Shown in pieces: positions 1 to 6,990 of a stretch of DNA of 29,514 bases. The stretch comes from Streptococcus panodentis. GTDB lineage: Bacteria > Bacillota > Bacilli > Lactobacillales > Streptococcaceae. Positions within the stretch are counted from its first letter, which is position 1. Each line of letters begins with the position of its first letter. The stretch spans positions 1 to 29,514 of the forward strand of contig NZ_QFAY01000031.1 of the NCBI RefSeq assembly GCF_017884005.1, read 5' to 3'. Both the position numbers and the translations under genes were made by a program. The notes below the pieces were generated by a model. It was not told the origin of the DNA. It did not search any database and saw only the letters and a list, made by a program, of their open reading frames with translations.

Positions 1-170
1 TTTTGTTGCTTCCTCTCGGAAGCTCTATTTATAACCTCAAAAGCTCCACTGGAGCTTTTGAGCAATCAGCTACCGCGCCAAAAGTTTTTTACCAAAACAA
101 AGCGAGACTGAAGAACTTTTATCTCAGCCTCGTTCTCATCTTTATTTTAAATAAACGGGTTTTCAAGTTG
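1..170. repeat. Non-coding start of window with two stem-loops
   Basis: No gene is supported here. Positions 8-23 form a perfect 6-bp stem-loop (GCTTCC / GGAAGC). Positions 36-62 form a perfect palindrome with 13-bp arms around one central base (CTCAAAAGCTCCA / TGGAGCTTTTGAG). Neither is followed by a T tract on either strand, so they do not look like simple terminators. The phrase AACCTCAAAA...TTTTGAGCAA resembles the middle of a common mitis-group intergenic repeat (from memory, not checked). Positions 104-139 can form a weak stem on the minus strand that might terminate the AraC-type gene. Confidence 0.5.
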
Positions 171-1145
171 TCATTCATCAATGTTTTCCCGATACTCCGT
201 AATAGTCTGCCCCGTCCATTTCTTGAAGGCGCGAGAGAAGGAAGATACTTCAGAATAGCCCAGCAGGTAGGCGACCTCGTCGGTGGTGATTTCTGGTTGT
301 TTGAAATAGCTAAAGGCCAGAAGTTTTTGCACATTGTGCAGTTCTTGGTTAAACTTGGTGCCTTCTGCGGTTAGGTTTCGCTGGAGGGTCCGGCTGCTGA
401 TGCCCAGAGAAGCCGCAATGTCCTCGATCCCAAAAGTGCCGCTGGGAATCATCTGATAAAGCTTCTGCTGGACGACGCCGGTGAAGCTCTCACTGGTCAT
501 GGCCTCTGCCAAGCGCTCCTTGAGCTGGGGTTCCAGGTAGTCCAGCATGACATTATTGGCCGTGAGAAAGGGCTTCTCAAGGTCTGCTTTGCGAAAGACG
601 ATTTCATTGCCTTCCATCTGCTCCACATGACAGGCAAAGGTGTCTCTACTAACTGCTTCATAGCTAAAGGGCGTTCCCACATGGACAGGAGTAATGGCTT
701 CTCCTGTGCCTGTCCGGATCAGATCCAGCAGGAGCAACTGTTCATTGAGGACCGCAAAGCGGGGCAGGTCCAGCCCGGCATAGTCATAGCGGTAGCTGAT
801 CCGCACCAAGTCGTCGAAGACTTCCATGGTCACTACGATAGGACCTGTGATTTTCTTGTATTTTGCGAAATGCTCAATGGCCGCAAGCCCATTTTTTGAG
901 GACAGGGCCGCAAAGAATGGGGGCATGAACATCTGGATGTCCTTGATTCGGCTCATGGCCAGGATCTGCTCGTCGCTGGCCACCTTGTCAAAGGCTGTGA
1001 GGAGATGGTAATAATCCAGAGTTGACAAGGTCATCTCCTCTTTCCAGCTGGTATCCGGCAACTGGGCAAGGTCGAGGATAGACTGAAAGTCCAATCCAAG
1101 GGCCTTGAGATTTTCTAGGTATTGTTGGCTGAGATTGAGACGCAT
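171..1145 (-). CDS. AraC-family transcriptional regulator
   Basis: 324-residue DNA-binding regulator. The N-terminal half (about residues 20-190) has the look of the arabinose-binding-like domain found in OruR/GadX-type AraC proteins. The C-terminal ~90 residues carry the paired helix-turn-helix of the AraC/XylS family: 'IEDIAASLGISSRTLQRNL', then a second helix-turn-helix ending in 'GYSEVSSFSRAFKKWTG'. An AAGGAG site sits 6 nt before the chosen ATG. The gene starts 14 bp after the SDR1 stop on the same strand, so the two are almost certainly co-transcribed. It is the best candidate to bind the shared TGTCA boxes upstream of SDR1, ALDH and SDR2, because AraC proteins commonly bind direct repeats about two helical turns apart. 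The ligand is unknown. Confidence 0.9.
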   Translation of the reverse strand: MRLNLSQQYLENLKALGLDFQSILDLAQLPDTSWKEEMTLSTLDYYHLLTAFDKVASDEQILAMSRIKDIQMFMPPFFAALSSKNGLAAIEHFAKYKKITGPIVVTMEVFDDLVRISYRYDYAGLDLPRFAVLNEQLLLLDLIRTGTGEAITPVHVGTPFSYEAVSRDTFACHVEQMEGNEIVFRKADLEKPFLTANNVMLDYLEPQLKERLAEAMTSESFTGVVQQKLYQMIPSGTFGIEDIAASLGISSRTLQRNLTAEGTKFNQELHNVQKLLAFSYFKQPEITTDEVAYLLGYSEVSSFSRAFKKWTGQTITEYRENIDE

Positions 1146-1159
1146 GGGCTTCTCCTTTT

Positions 1160-1978
1160 TTAACGCATGGACATGAGCATCATCCGGTCGAAGAATTTAT
1201 CGCCAAAGATGCGGCGGATGCCGACCAAGAGTTTACCGCCGCGACCGACTAGGTAACGGGTTTTAGGGTTACGGGCATTGATGATTTTTAAAACGGTGCG
1301 CGAGATGACTTCTGGGCCTGACCCTGGGGCTGGGTTGTTTTCCATAGCCTTGATGTAGCCATTGACCAAGCGGCTATAGGCACCATTTTTGGACTCATAA
1401 GAGAAGTTTTGGCTGACACCAGCGTTAAAGCCAGTGTTGATCATGCCTGGTTCCAAGACGACCACCTTGATCCCAAACTCCTTGACTTCCATACGGAGGC
1501 AGTCGCTAAAGCCCTCGATGGCATGCTTAGAGGCATGGTACCAAGCTCCAAGCGGGGTATAGATTTTCCCACCCATTGATGAGGTGTTGATGATGAGTCC
1601 CTCTTTTTGGGCCCGCATGTATGGTAGGACTTTCTTGGTCAGACGAGCCACTCCGTAGACGTTGACTTCCATCTGTTGTTGGACTTTTTCCATGGACAGG
1701 TCTTCGACAGGACCGTAAAGGCCATAACCAGCATTGTTCCAAAGGACATCGATCCGCCCTTCTTCTTCAATGATTTTTGCGACAACTTTTTCGATATCCT
1801 CTTCATTGGTCACGTCCATCTTCATGATGTGGCCACCGAGGGCTTCCAAATCTACCATCTTGTCCACGCTACGGGCAACGGCATAGACCGTGTGACCTGC
1901 TTTGATGAGGTCTTGGGCTGAGAGTTTGCCCATTCCTGATGATGCGCCGGTGATTAAGATAACTTTATTTGTTGACAT
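1160..1978 (-). CDS. Short-chain dehydrogenase/reductase (SDR1)
   Basis: 272-residue classical SDR, predicted to catalyse NAD(P)-dependent oxidation or reduction of an alcohol/carbonyl pair. The cofactor motif TGASSGMG is at residues 10-17, NNAG at 81-84, and the catalytic triad Ser134, Tyr147, Lys151 lies within 'WYHASK'. No signal peptide is visible. An AGAGGA site lies 8 nt before the ATG. It is paralogous to SDR2 at 5534-6355: near-identical length, identical spacing of all motifs, and a shared C-terminal 'RNPKTRYLVG'-type segment. It is the first gene of the SDR1-AraC operon and is driven by the multi-box promoter at 2014-2075. The substrate is unknown. The neighbouring aldehyde dehydrogenase suggests an alcohol/aldehyde/acid conversion, which is inference. 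Confidence 0.92.
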   Translation of the reverse strand: MSTNKVILITGASSGMGKLSAQDLIKAGHTVYAVARSVDKMVDLEALGGHIMKMDVTNEEDIEKVVAKIIEEEGRIDVLWNNAGYGLYGPVEDLSMEKVQQQMEVNVYGVARLTKKVLPYMRAQKEGLIINTSSMGGKIYTPLGAWYHASKHAIEGFSDCLRMEVKEFGIKVVVLEPGMINTGFNAGVSQNFSYESKNGAYSRLVNGYIKAMENNPAPGSGPEVISRTVLKIINARNPKTRYLVGRGGKLLVGIRRIFGDKFFDRMMLMSMR

Positions 1979-2013
1979 GTTTGTATTCCTCTTTTGTTTT
2001 ATGTGATAAATCT

Positions 2014-2075
2014 AGTATACAGGAGAATCCCTGACAAGTAAATGATAATGTCTGACAGGTCATTGACAATTTACG
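2014..2075 (-). promoter_or_regulatory. SDR1 promoter with phased TGTCA boxes
   Basis: Reading on the minus strand, the -10 is TATACT (2014-2019). TGTCA boxes lie at 2032-2036, 2053-2057 and 2064-2068, with a near match (TATCA) at 2043-2047. The box starts are therefore 11, 10 and 11 bp apart and the outer pairs are 21 bp apart. The distal box sits in the context GTAAATTGTCA. No good -35 is evident, which fits an activator-dependent promoter. The same arrangement occurs at SDR2. Confidence 0.7.
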
Positions 2076-2087
2076 ACAAGAGGAGGT

Positions 2088-2115
2088 GAAAACAGGGGGA
2101 TTTTGTGGCCCCCTG
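2088..2115 (-). terminator. Terminator of the HXXEE gene
   Basis: Perfect 7-bp G/C stem CAGGGGG (2093-2099) / CCCCCTG (2109-2115), followed on the minus strand by TTTTC. It lies just downstream of the HXXEE stop and insulates the SDR1 operators from that gene. Confidence 0.75.
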
Positions 2116-2121
2116 CAGTTT

Positions 2122-2769
2122 TTAGTTTCTTTTTGCTAGTTTAGTAATCTGATGGAATTTGTCCATTTGTTGTTTGCTGATGACGTAGCGAGTCTTCTTA
2201 TCTTTCAACAATTGAACTGGTAGAATAATACTCATCAAGATAGAGCTGACAAACATAATCAGACCTAAAATCCAGTCCCAACCCGTTACTAAGCCTTGTT
2301 GACAAACGTAGACGAGATAGACCGTAGCTGTCGGAATAAAAAGGAAAACTGTGGTCAGGAGACCAGGGTTGTACCAAGTATTGAGCCTGTGGTTCATCTG
2401 AAACCCATGACCCAGTAGCTGAGATAGACTGAAAAGAGAAATACCAATCCCCATCCAGTAAGCTTCTGAAAAGAGAATACTGCTGGCATAAAGTAGCCAG
2501 GCAATGGTATTGACCAACATGATGGAAAGCGTATTACCAGGGAAACGATCCGCCAGCTCTTTTTCGTCATAGATGGCTATATTGATGATGGGAGATGCTC
2601 CACCTGGAAACTGATATTCCTCAAATTGGTGGGCAAAAAGAGCTAAAAGCTGAAAAGTCATGAGATACTGACTAACGGATAAGTCCGGCCTAAATAGGAG
2701 CAGACTTACTGAGATAAGAATAAAGAGGACGGTCCCAAGTTGGTACCATTTATTGATAAAATAGATCAT
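2122..2769 (-). CDS. HXXEE-domain integral membrane protein
   Basis: 215-residue polytopic membrane protein with about five to six hydrophobic segments and a Lys/Arg-rich C-terminus. It carries the family-defining HxxEE motif (His47, Glu50, Glu51 in 'AHQFEEYQFPGG') and, further on, the conserved 'GHGFQMNHR...YNPGL' block seen in HXXEE (PF13787-type) proteins. The biochemical function of the family is not established; the invariant His and Glu residues suggest a membrane enzyme or metal site. An AAAAGGAG site lies 6 nt before the ATG. It is divergent from the TetR gene, the usual layout for a TetR repressor and its target, so TetR is the likely regulator (inference). Confidence 0.85.
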   Translation of the reverse strand: MIYFINKWYQLGTVLFILISVSLLLFRPDLSVSQYLMTFQLLALFAHQFEEYQFPGGASPIINIAIYDEKELADRFPGNTLSIMLVNTIAWLLYASSILFSEAYWMGIGISLFSLSQLLGHGFQMNHRLNTWYNPGLLTTVFLFIPTATVYLVYVCQQGLVTGWDWILGLIMFVSSILMSIILPVQLLKDKKTRYVISKQQMDKFHQITKLAKRN

Positions 2770-2878
2770 AAAAAACTCCTTTTCCTGATAGGATTTAAAA
2801 AAGGTTGAGAGAGAGACAAGTTATCTTAGACAAAAACATCGTCGATCTTTTGTCGGAATAACCTTCAAAGTAAAATTT

Positions 2879-2907
2879 GTGACAGTTAACAGAGATTATT
2901 GTAGTAT
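2879..2907 (+). promoter_or_regulatory. Promoter of the TetR gene
   Basis: GTGACA (2879-2884), 17-bp spacer, TAGTAT (2902-2907), followed by the GGAGGGG ribosome binding site at 2951-2957. It lies in the 194-bp divergent region shared with the HXXEE gene, where a TetR operator would be expected. I could not pick out a convincing palindrome. Confidence 0.55.
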
Positions 2908-2963
2908 AGATATTGCTGAGAATCAATAGCTTTTTAATCTTATGACACAGGGAGGGGAAAAGT

Positions 2964-3488
2964 GTGACAGTTAGAAAAAGACAGATCCAACAAACCCAGG
3001 CTGATATTTTAAGTGCCTTTTTGCAACTATTGGAAGATCAATCCTTAGATAAAATTACGATGGGGATGGTAGCTGAGAAGTCGGGTTATGCCCGAAGGAC
3101 GTTGTACCGTCATTTTATGGATATGGATGATCTCCTTTATCGACTGGTAGAGCGCTTGACCTTAGAGTTGTTTGATGAAATAGAGCAACGAGTAGGGCAG
3201 GCTTTTGATGAGGCAGTTTTTCAATTTTTTCATTTTTGGGAACAATATCAGCCTTTATTATCGACGCTTAGAAAAAAAGACCTGCTGGCAGACTTGCAGC
3301 GGTCTTGGGGGAGGCATATTAGCAAATTATCACTCGGCAGAGGGGACTTGGCTGGAAATGATTATGCCCTGCACTTTGCCTTAGGCGGAATGTTTTCCAT
3401 GTTTTTAAATTGGATAGGCCAAGATTTTACCCAATCTCCAGAAGAGATGAGACAGGTTGCTCTGGCCATCCAAGAGCATCTGAAATAG
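2964..3488 (+). CDS. TetR/AcrR-family regulator
   Basis: 174-residue one-component regulator. The N-terminal helix-turn-helix spans roughly residues 8-55 ('ITMGMVAEKSGYARRTLYRHF'), followed by a helical C-terminal ligand domain with no recognisable ligand signature. The start is a GTG at 2964, chosen because a strong GGAGGGG lies 6 nt upstream and the reading frame begins with the basic 'TVRKRQIQQTQADIL' typical of TetR N-termini. It is divergent from the HXXEE membrane protein, its most likely target. The 3' end abuts an ALDH gene remnant whose preserved promoter points into this gene in the antisense direction. Confidence 0.88.
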   Translation: MTVRKRQIQQTQADILSAFLQLLEDQSLDKITMGMVAEKSGYARRTLYRHFMDMDDLLYRLVERLTLELFDEIEQRVGQAFDEAVFQFFHFWEQYQPLLSTLRKKDLLADLQRSWGRHISKLSLGRGDLAGNDYALHFALGGMFSMFLNWIGQDFTQSPEEMRQVALAIQEHLK

Positions 3489-3490
3489 CG

Positions 3491-3645
3491 CAAAATTCCT
3501 CTGATAGCAGAGTTATTTCCTCCACATTCTGAAATCAATGGGGTATCTGTCATTGCCATGATATTTTTGGCAACGTAAAGTAGATCGCATCCAGACCTTC
3601 TAACTGGATCAAGTCACGGCTATAATCAACCCTTGCAAATGAATG
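3491..3645 (-). pseudogene. Decayed fragment of a second aldehyde dehydrogenase gene
   Basis: Positions 3501-3641 are clearly homologous to 4571-4725 inside the intact ALDH gene. Shared blocks include CCACATTCTGA, CCATGATATTTTTGGCAAC and CTTCTAACTGGATCAAGTCA. The fragment corresponds to ALDH residues of about 202-253, the region holding the 'SECGGNN' catalytic Glu motif. It contains an internal deletion of about 14 nt near 3574 plus scattered substitutions, so it cannot encode a functional protein. At 3641-3646 it is joined directly to a copy of the ALDH promoter, implying loss of about 650 bp of 5' coding sequence and leader. The 3' half of the gene is also gone. Confidence 0.85.
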
Positions 3646-3650
3646 GAGTT

Positions 3651-3717
3651 ATTATAGTCCTTTTATCACCTCAGGTGAATGACACTAGACACCATAGACT
3701 TGACAGTTTACGCCAAT
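3651..3717 (-). promoter_or_regulatory. Preserved duplicate of the ALDH promoter
   Basis: Homologous to 5384-5450. On the minus strand it keeps TATAAT (3651-3656) and TGTCA boxes at 3680-3684 and 3701-3705, exactly 21 bp apart, with the GGCGTAAAC flank. All spacings equal those of the intact ALDH promoter, although the gene it served is destroyed. Transcripts from it would run through the ALDH remnant and antisense to the TetR gene. Confidence 0.75.
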
Positions 3718-3736
3718 CTTCTTCTGCCTTTCACAG

Positions 3737-3766
3737 AAAAAACACAACAGAAAATCTGCTGTGTTC
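3737..3766 (-). terminator. Terminator of the ALDH gene
   Basis: Stem AACACA.CAG / CTG.TGTGTT (3741-3765) around a short A/T loop, followed on the minus strand by TTTT. It lies 16 bp beyond the ALDH stop codon. Confidence 0.75.
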
Positions 3767-3781
3767 ATTAGAGACAGGCTC

Positions 3782-5329
3782 TTATTCCATATTTCCCAGT
3801 GTGAAGTTGATGACCTGTTGGTTCATGGCATCTGTGGCTTGGCGGTCATTGTATAAGAAACCAGTAGCCGCAAATTGTTCGATCAAGATGGATTTTTCAA
3901 CCTGTTCAAAGTTGAGAGCGTTTCCGAAGTTTCCAATCCCTGAAACAAAGTTTTCTTTGGTCTCTTTGCAGCCTCCCCAAGTCAGGTAGGCATTAAACCA
4001 AACCATTGGAGGGGTTGTGTTGACCGTAATCCCACCGTAGTTGAGTTCGCTAAGGGCTGTTTGAAAGGCGTCTTCATGGTTGGCACGGGTTTCATCATCG
4101 ATCAGAATCATACATCCTAGAGTCCCCAGCAATGCATCATTGGCAAAGGCTGTGGCTGCTGGTAAAAAGGCTTCGGCAGTCGCTGGTACATCAAGCGCTA
4201 CTTCTCCCATGATTTGGCAGAAGGCTTCATGCGTGACACCGTAGGCAGACTTGTCCATATCAGGGATAAAGAGGAAGTCTGTGTTAGGATATTGGCCACC
4301 TTCTGGTTTGATGATTTCTGCTTGTGGGTGAGCTGCTAGGAAAGCTTCCCGTACATCGGCACTCTTCGGATAGTAAGTCCCAACGGCAAAGGTTGATTGC
4401 GCCGCTTGACGGATGGCATCTAAAAATTCTTCCCGTTGTGCCCACTGTTTGGACGTGATGAAGGTCTGCGGACGTCCACAGGCTGCCCCACCATTTCCTT
4501 TAGAAATCGATACAATGAGTTCTGCCTGATTTTTGATTTCTTCTGCAGTCCAAGGACGATCGCCAGGAACGATGATGGCAGGGTTATTCCCACCACATTC
4601 TGACACCAAGGGAGTATCTGTTGAGGCCATGATATTTTTGGCAACAGCTGTTGACCCTGTGAAGTAGATGGCCTCCAGCCCTTCTAACTGGATCAAGTCA
4701 CGGCTATAGTCCACCCCGGCAAATGAGAGAACTTTTCGTTCTACTAGAGGTGCAAAAATCTTTTCCCAGACCTTGTCTGTTGCTTCGTTTAGGCGGTGGG
4801 CCTTGTGAATGACCGTCTTATTGTCAAAGAAGATGGCCTTAATGGTCTCAATAGAAGAGCTGTAATTTCCCGCACCTGAAACAGCAATGATACCAGCTTC
4901 TTTATCAAGCGGGCTGACTTGTTTGGGCTGGCCGACAAGGCGTAGGTAGCCATGCTGAGTCGCAGCCGTCATTTGATCCACTGGTGCTGTTGGAAAGACT
5001 TCCACCTCAAAGGTTCCATCGCCCAAATCACGAATAGATTTGGCTTCTGGCATCTTTCCTGTCTCTGCCAAGGTTTGATAGATAAAGATGCTGGCATTGA
5101 TGACATTTCCTACGGCTACCAAGGTCTGCAACATGCCATCTGTTTGAGAGTAAAGGTCTGCACCCGTCAAACGGTTCTTCATTTCCATCTCTGCTTGACC
5201 CAGTTCTGCGCCGTATTGACGCATATTAGCTTGAATCTCAGCCAGGATTTGCAGGCGCTCCTCGATGGAAACCTTGGTCCAAGCTTGGGGATCTAGTTGG
5301 TCAAATGCTTCTTGTGCTGTTTGTGTCAT
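3782..5329 (-). CDS. Aldehyde dehydrogenase family protein
   Basis: 515-residue member of the ALDH superfamily, expected to oxidise an aldehyde to an acid or acyl derivative with NAD(P)+. Recognisable elements are the cofactor-side Lys176 ('KTVIHKAH'), the FTGS turn at 223-226, the general-base Glu244 in 'SECGGNNP', and the candidate catalytic Cys284 in 'GGAACGRPQ'. The usual 'PWNFP' motif is replaced by 'SGAGNYSSS', so this is a divergent subfamily and the substrate cannot be named. GAGGT lies 7 nt before the ATG. The promoter at 5384-5450 shares boxes with both SDR promoters, so ALDH and the SDRs are probably co-regulated and may act in sequence (inference). A remnant of a second copy lies at 3491-3645. 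Confidence 0.88.
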   Translation of the reverse strand: MTQTAQEAFDQLDPQAWTKVSIEERLQILAEIQANMRQYGAELGQAEMEMKNRLTGADLYSQTDGMLQTLVAVGNVINASIFIYQTLAETGKMPEAKSIRDLGDGTFEVEVFPTAPVDQMTAATQHGYLRLVGQPKQVSPLDKEAGIIAVSGAGNYSSSIETIKAIFFDNKTVIHKAHRLNEATDKVWEKIFAPLVERKVLSFAGVDYSRDLIQLEGLEAIYFTGSTAVAKNIMASTDTPLVSECGGNNPAIIVPGDRPWTAEEIKNQAELIVSISKGNGGAACGRPQTFITSKQWAQREEFLDAIRQAAQSTFAVGTYYPKSADVREAFLAAHPQAEIIKPEGGQYPNTDFLFIPDMDKSAYGVTHEAFCQIMGEVALDVPATAEAFLPAATAFANDALLGTLGCMILIDDETRANHEDAFQTALSELNYGGITVNTTPPMVWFNAYLTWGGCKETKENFVSGIGNFGNALNFEQVEKSILIEQFAATGFLYNDRQATDAMNQQVINFTLGNME

Positions 5330-5383
5330 AGTGAATACCTCATATTCTGATTTATTTTAGGTCTTACTCAACCTTATGGAGCT

Positions 5384-5450
5384 ATTATAGTCCTTTTAAT
5401 ACCGCAAGTGAATGACACTAGACGCCATCAACTTGTCAGTTTACGCCAAT
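5384..5450 (-). promoter_or_regulatory. ALDH promoter with 21-bp spaced boxes
   Basis: Minus-strand -10 TATAAT (5384-5389), with boxes at 5413-5417 (TGTCA) and 5434-5438 (TGACA) 21 bp apart. The distal box is in the context TGGCGTAAACTGACA. The distal box starts 45 bp from the -10 edge, the same distance as in the two SDR promoters. No clear -35 is visible. Confidence 0.7.
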
Positions 5451-5480
5451 ATAGACAGACAATTTCCAGACTTCTCCAAA

Positions 5481-5512
5481 TAAAAAAGACCTGAGCAGGG
5501 ATGCTCTAGTCT
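5481..5512 (-). terminator. Terminator of SDR2
   Basis: Stem AGAC..GAGCA / TGCTC..GTCT (5487-5512) followed on the minus strand by TTTTTTA. It is immediately downstream of the SDR2 stop. Confidence 0.8.
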
Positions 5513-5533
5513 AGAAGAATGCTTTCGTCTCTA

Positions 5534-6355
5534 TTAGCTAGCCCGTTTCATGATGGCATCAAACCAACGGTCTGGTAGGATGGCGTGCAAGAAGACCAAG
5601 GGTTTTGCGCCCATGCCGACCAGGTAACGGGTCTTAGGACGGCGGCTGTTGACCGCTTTTGAGATGGCATTTGAGATGACCTTAGGATCTGACATCATGT
5701 TGCCAGAGTACTGGCTGCGCATGCCTTCCGCTGCCTTGGTTGCGGCTGCTTCATAGGCACCACCCTTGGCTGACTCGGCCAATTTGTCCGCTGCGATAAA
5801 GCCCCAGTCAGTCTTGATGCCGCCTGGCTCTACCAAGACCACCTCAATGCCAAAGTCTGACACTTCCATCCGCAGACCATCTGAGAAGGCTTCAAGGGCG
5901 TATTTGGTCGCATGGTACCAAGCGCCAAAGTAAGAGGTCAAACGACCGCCCATAGAGCCGATGTTGATGATGCGGCCTGACGCTTGTTTTCGCATGTAAG
6001 GGAGGACCATCTTGGTCAAGCTGGCCAAGCCAAAGATGTTGACCTCAAACTGCATCTTGGCTTCTTCGATGGTCACATCTTCGACAGCGCCGTATGACCC
6101 GTAGCCAGCGTTATTGACCAAGACATCGATGCGCCCTTCTTTTGCAATGATGGTTTCTAAAGCTTCCTTGATAGAAGCTTCATCCGTAATATCGAGACGG
6201 ACAGGTGTCACGCCAAAGGCCTTGAGTGGGTCCATAGCATCCACCCGACGGGCTGCTCCATAGACGCTGTGACCTTCCTTGGCCAATTGTTCCGCTGTTT
6301 GGTAGCCGATTCCTGATGAAGCGCCTGTGATCAAGATAACTTTTTTGTTTGACAT
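5534..6355 (-). CDS. Short-chain dehydrogenase/reductase (SDR2)
   Basis: 273-residue classical SDR and paralogue of SDR1. TGASSGIG is at residues 10-17, NNAG at 81-84, and Ser134, Tyr147, Lys151 form the catalytic triad ('WYHATK'), all at exactly the same positions as in SDR1. Predicted to be a cytoplasmic NAD(P)-dependent oxidoreductase of unknown substrate. AGAGGA lies 8 nt before the ATG. It is transcribed alone from the multi-box promoter at 6394-6457 and closed by the terminator at 5481-5512. Duplication of both the gene and its promoter architecture suggests that the two enzymes are induced together but may differ in substrate. Confidence 0.92.
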   Translation of the reverse strand: MSNKKVILITGASSGIGYQTAEQLAKEGHSVYGAARRVDAMDPLKAFGVTPVRLDITDEASIKEALETIIAKEGRIDVLVNNAGYGSYGAVEDVTIEEAKMQFEVNIFGLASLTKMVLPYMRKQASGRIINIGSMGGRLTSYFGAWYHATKYALEAFSDGLRMEVSDFGIEVVLVEPGGIKTDWGFIAADKLAESAKGGAYEAAATKAAEGMRSQYSGNMMSDPKVISNAISKAVNSRRPKTRYLVGMGAKPLVFLHAILPDRWFDAIMKRAS

Positions 6356-6393
6356 GTTGATTTCCTCTTTTGTTTCATTTGATTGATGTATTT

Positions 6394-6457
6394 ATTATAC
6401 AGAAGAATTTCTGACAAAGCCATAACAATGCCTGACAGTTATTTGACAATTTACGCC
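6394..6457 (-). promoter_or_regulatory. SDR2 promoter with phased TGTCA boxes
   Basis: Minus-strand -10 TATAAT (6394-6399). TGTCA boxes lie at 6412-6416, 6433-6437 and 6444-6448, and a near match TGTTA at 6423-6427. Spacings are 11, 10 and 11 bp, identical to SDR1. The distal box is in the context TGGCGTAAATTGTCA. The intervening sequence is only partly conserved, so the boxes look selected. Confidence 0.7.
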
Positions 6458-6498
6458 ATCAAGTAAAAATAAAGCACCTGCCTCCAATCATCCTAAAG

Positions 6499-6554
6499 AA
6501 AAAAGGCTGGGACGACGAACTAAATGTTTAAAAATTTAGTTCTGTCCTACCGCC
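6499..6554 (-). terminator. Terminator of yjdF made from a dispersed repeat
   Basis: Long imperfect stem: GGC/GCC outermost (6505-6507, 6552-6554), a GGGAC/GTCC segment, and the inner perfect arms GAACTAAAT (6517-6525) / ATTTAGTTC (6534-6542). On the minus strand it is followed by TTTTTT. The core matches the central inverted repeat of the element at 29340-29506. Confidence 0.75.
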
Positions 6555-6576
6555 TTCAAGCAGTGGAAAAACGGAT

Positions 6577-6990
6577 TCAATGTCCCTTGTGTTTTTCCAA
6601 GCGTTTTTGCTGTTTGCGTTCGAATTTTCTCTGCTTGACCCGTTCTTTCTGCTGCCTGCGCCGAGACTTAGCGGCTTGCTTTTGCTCTTCACATTGCAGC
6701 TTGAGCGCCTCCTGAGACTTCGTGGAAGGCCGGGCCGCCTGCTCCTTCTTAGCCTGCCGCTGCAGGCGTTTGGGATTAATCGGCCTGACCTTAGACTTTG
6801 CCTTGATACTAGGACTGAAGCGCAGCTGATGGTAATGCTGATGCAGGAAATCCAGCACTTCCTGATTGCTGGGCTCCGCACCAAAAGGAACACGGCAGAC
6901 CGCATAAGCTTGCGCTTGCTCCCGCTCAAACAGGCCATACCAAAAGCCCCCGTCAAAATAAACTGTCAGCGTCATTGAAACCTTCTCCAT
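6577..6990 (-). CDS. yjdF: YjdF family protein (DUF2992)
   Basis: 137-residue protein. The N-terminal ~60 residues ('LTVYFDGGFWYGLFE...') form the conserved YjdF domain. The C-terminal half is a very basic, Lys/Arg/Gln-rich helix that could bind nucleic acid. The molecular function is not known; in Bacillus the gene is controlled by the yjdF riboswitch, which responds to aza-aromatic compounds. The start is the ATG at 6990, 7 nt after a strong AAGGAGG; an internal ATG at 6975 lacks such a site. A promoter at 7130-7158 gives a leader of about 130 nt whose sequence can mask this ribosome binding site. The gene is monocistronic and divergent from the alpha/beta hydrolase gene. Confidence 0.88.
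   Translation of the reverse strand: MEKVSMTLTVYFDGGFWYGLFEREQAQAYAVCRVPFGAEPSNQEVLDFLHQHYHQLRFSPSIKAKSKVRPINPKRLQRQAKKEQAARPSTKSQEALKLQCEEQKQAAKSRRRQQKERVKQRKFERKQQKRLEKHKGH

Noticed and set aside
2879..2907. Member of the TGTCA-box regulon at the TetR promoter
   Set aside because: A single TGACA is present, but it is part of the -35 hexamer, and no second box occurs at 21 bp or at the 45-bp distance from the -10.
6528..6956. 142-codon minus-strand frame rich in Arg and Ser
   Set aside because: Overlaps yjdF in another frame; yjdF has the family domain, the ribosome binding site and the leader, so this is a shadow.
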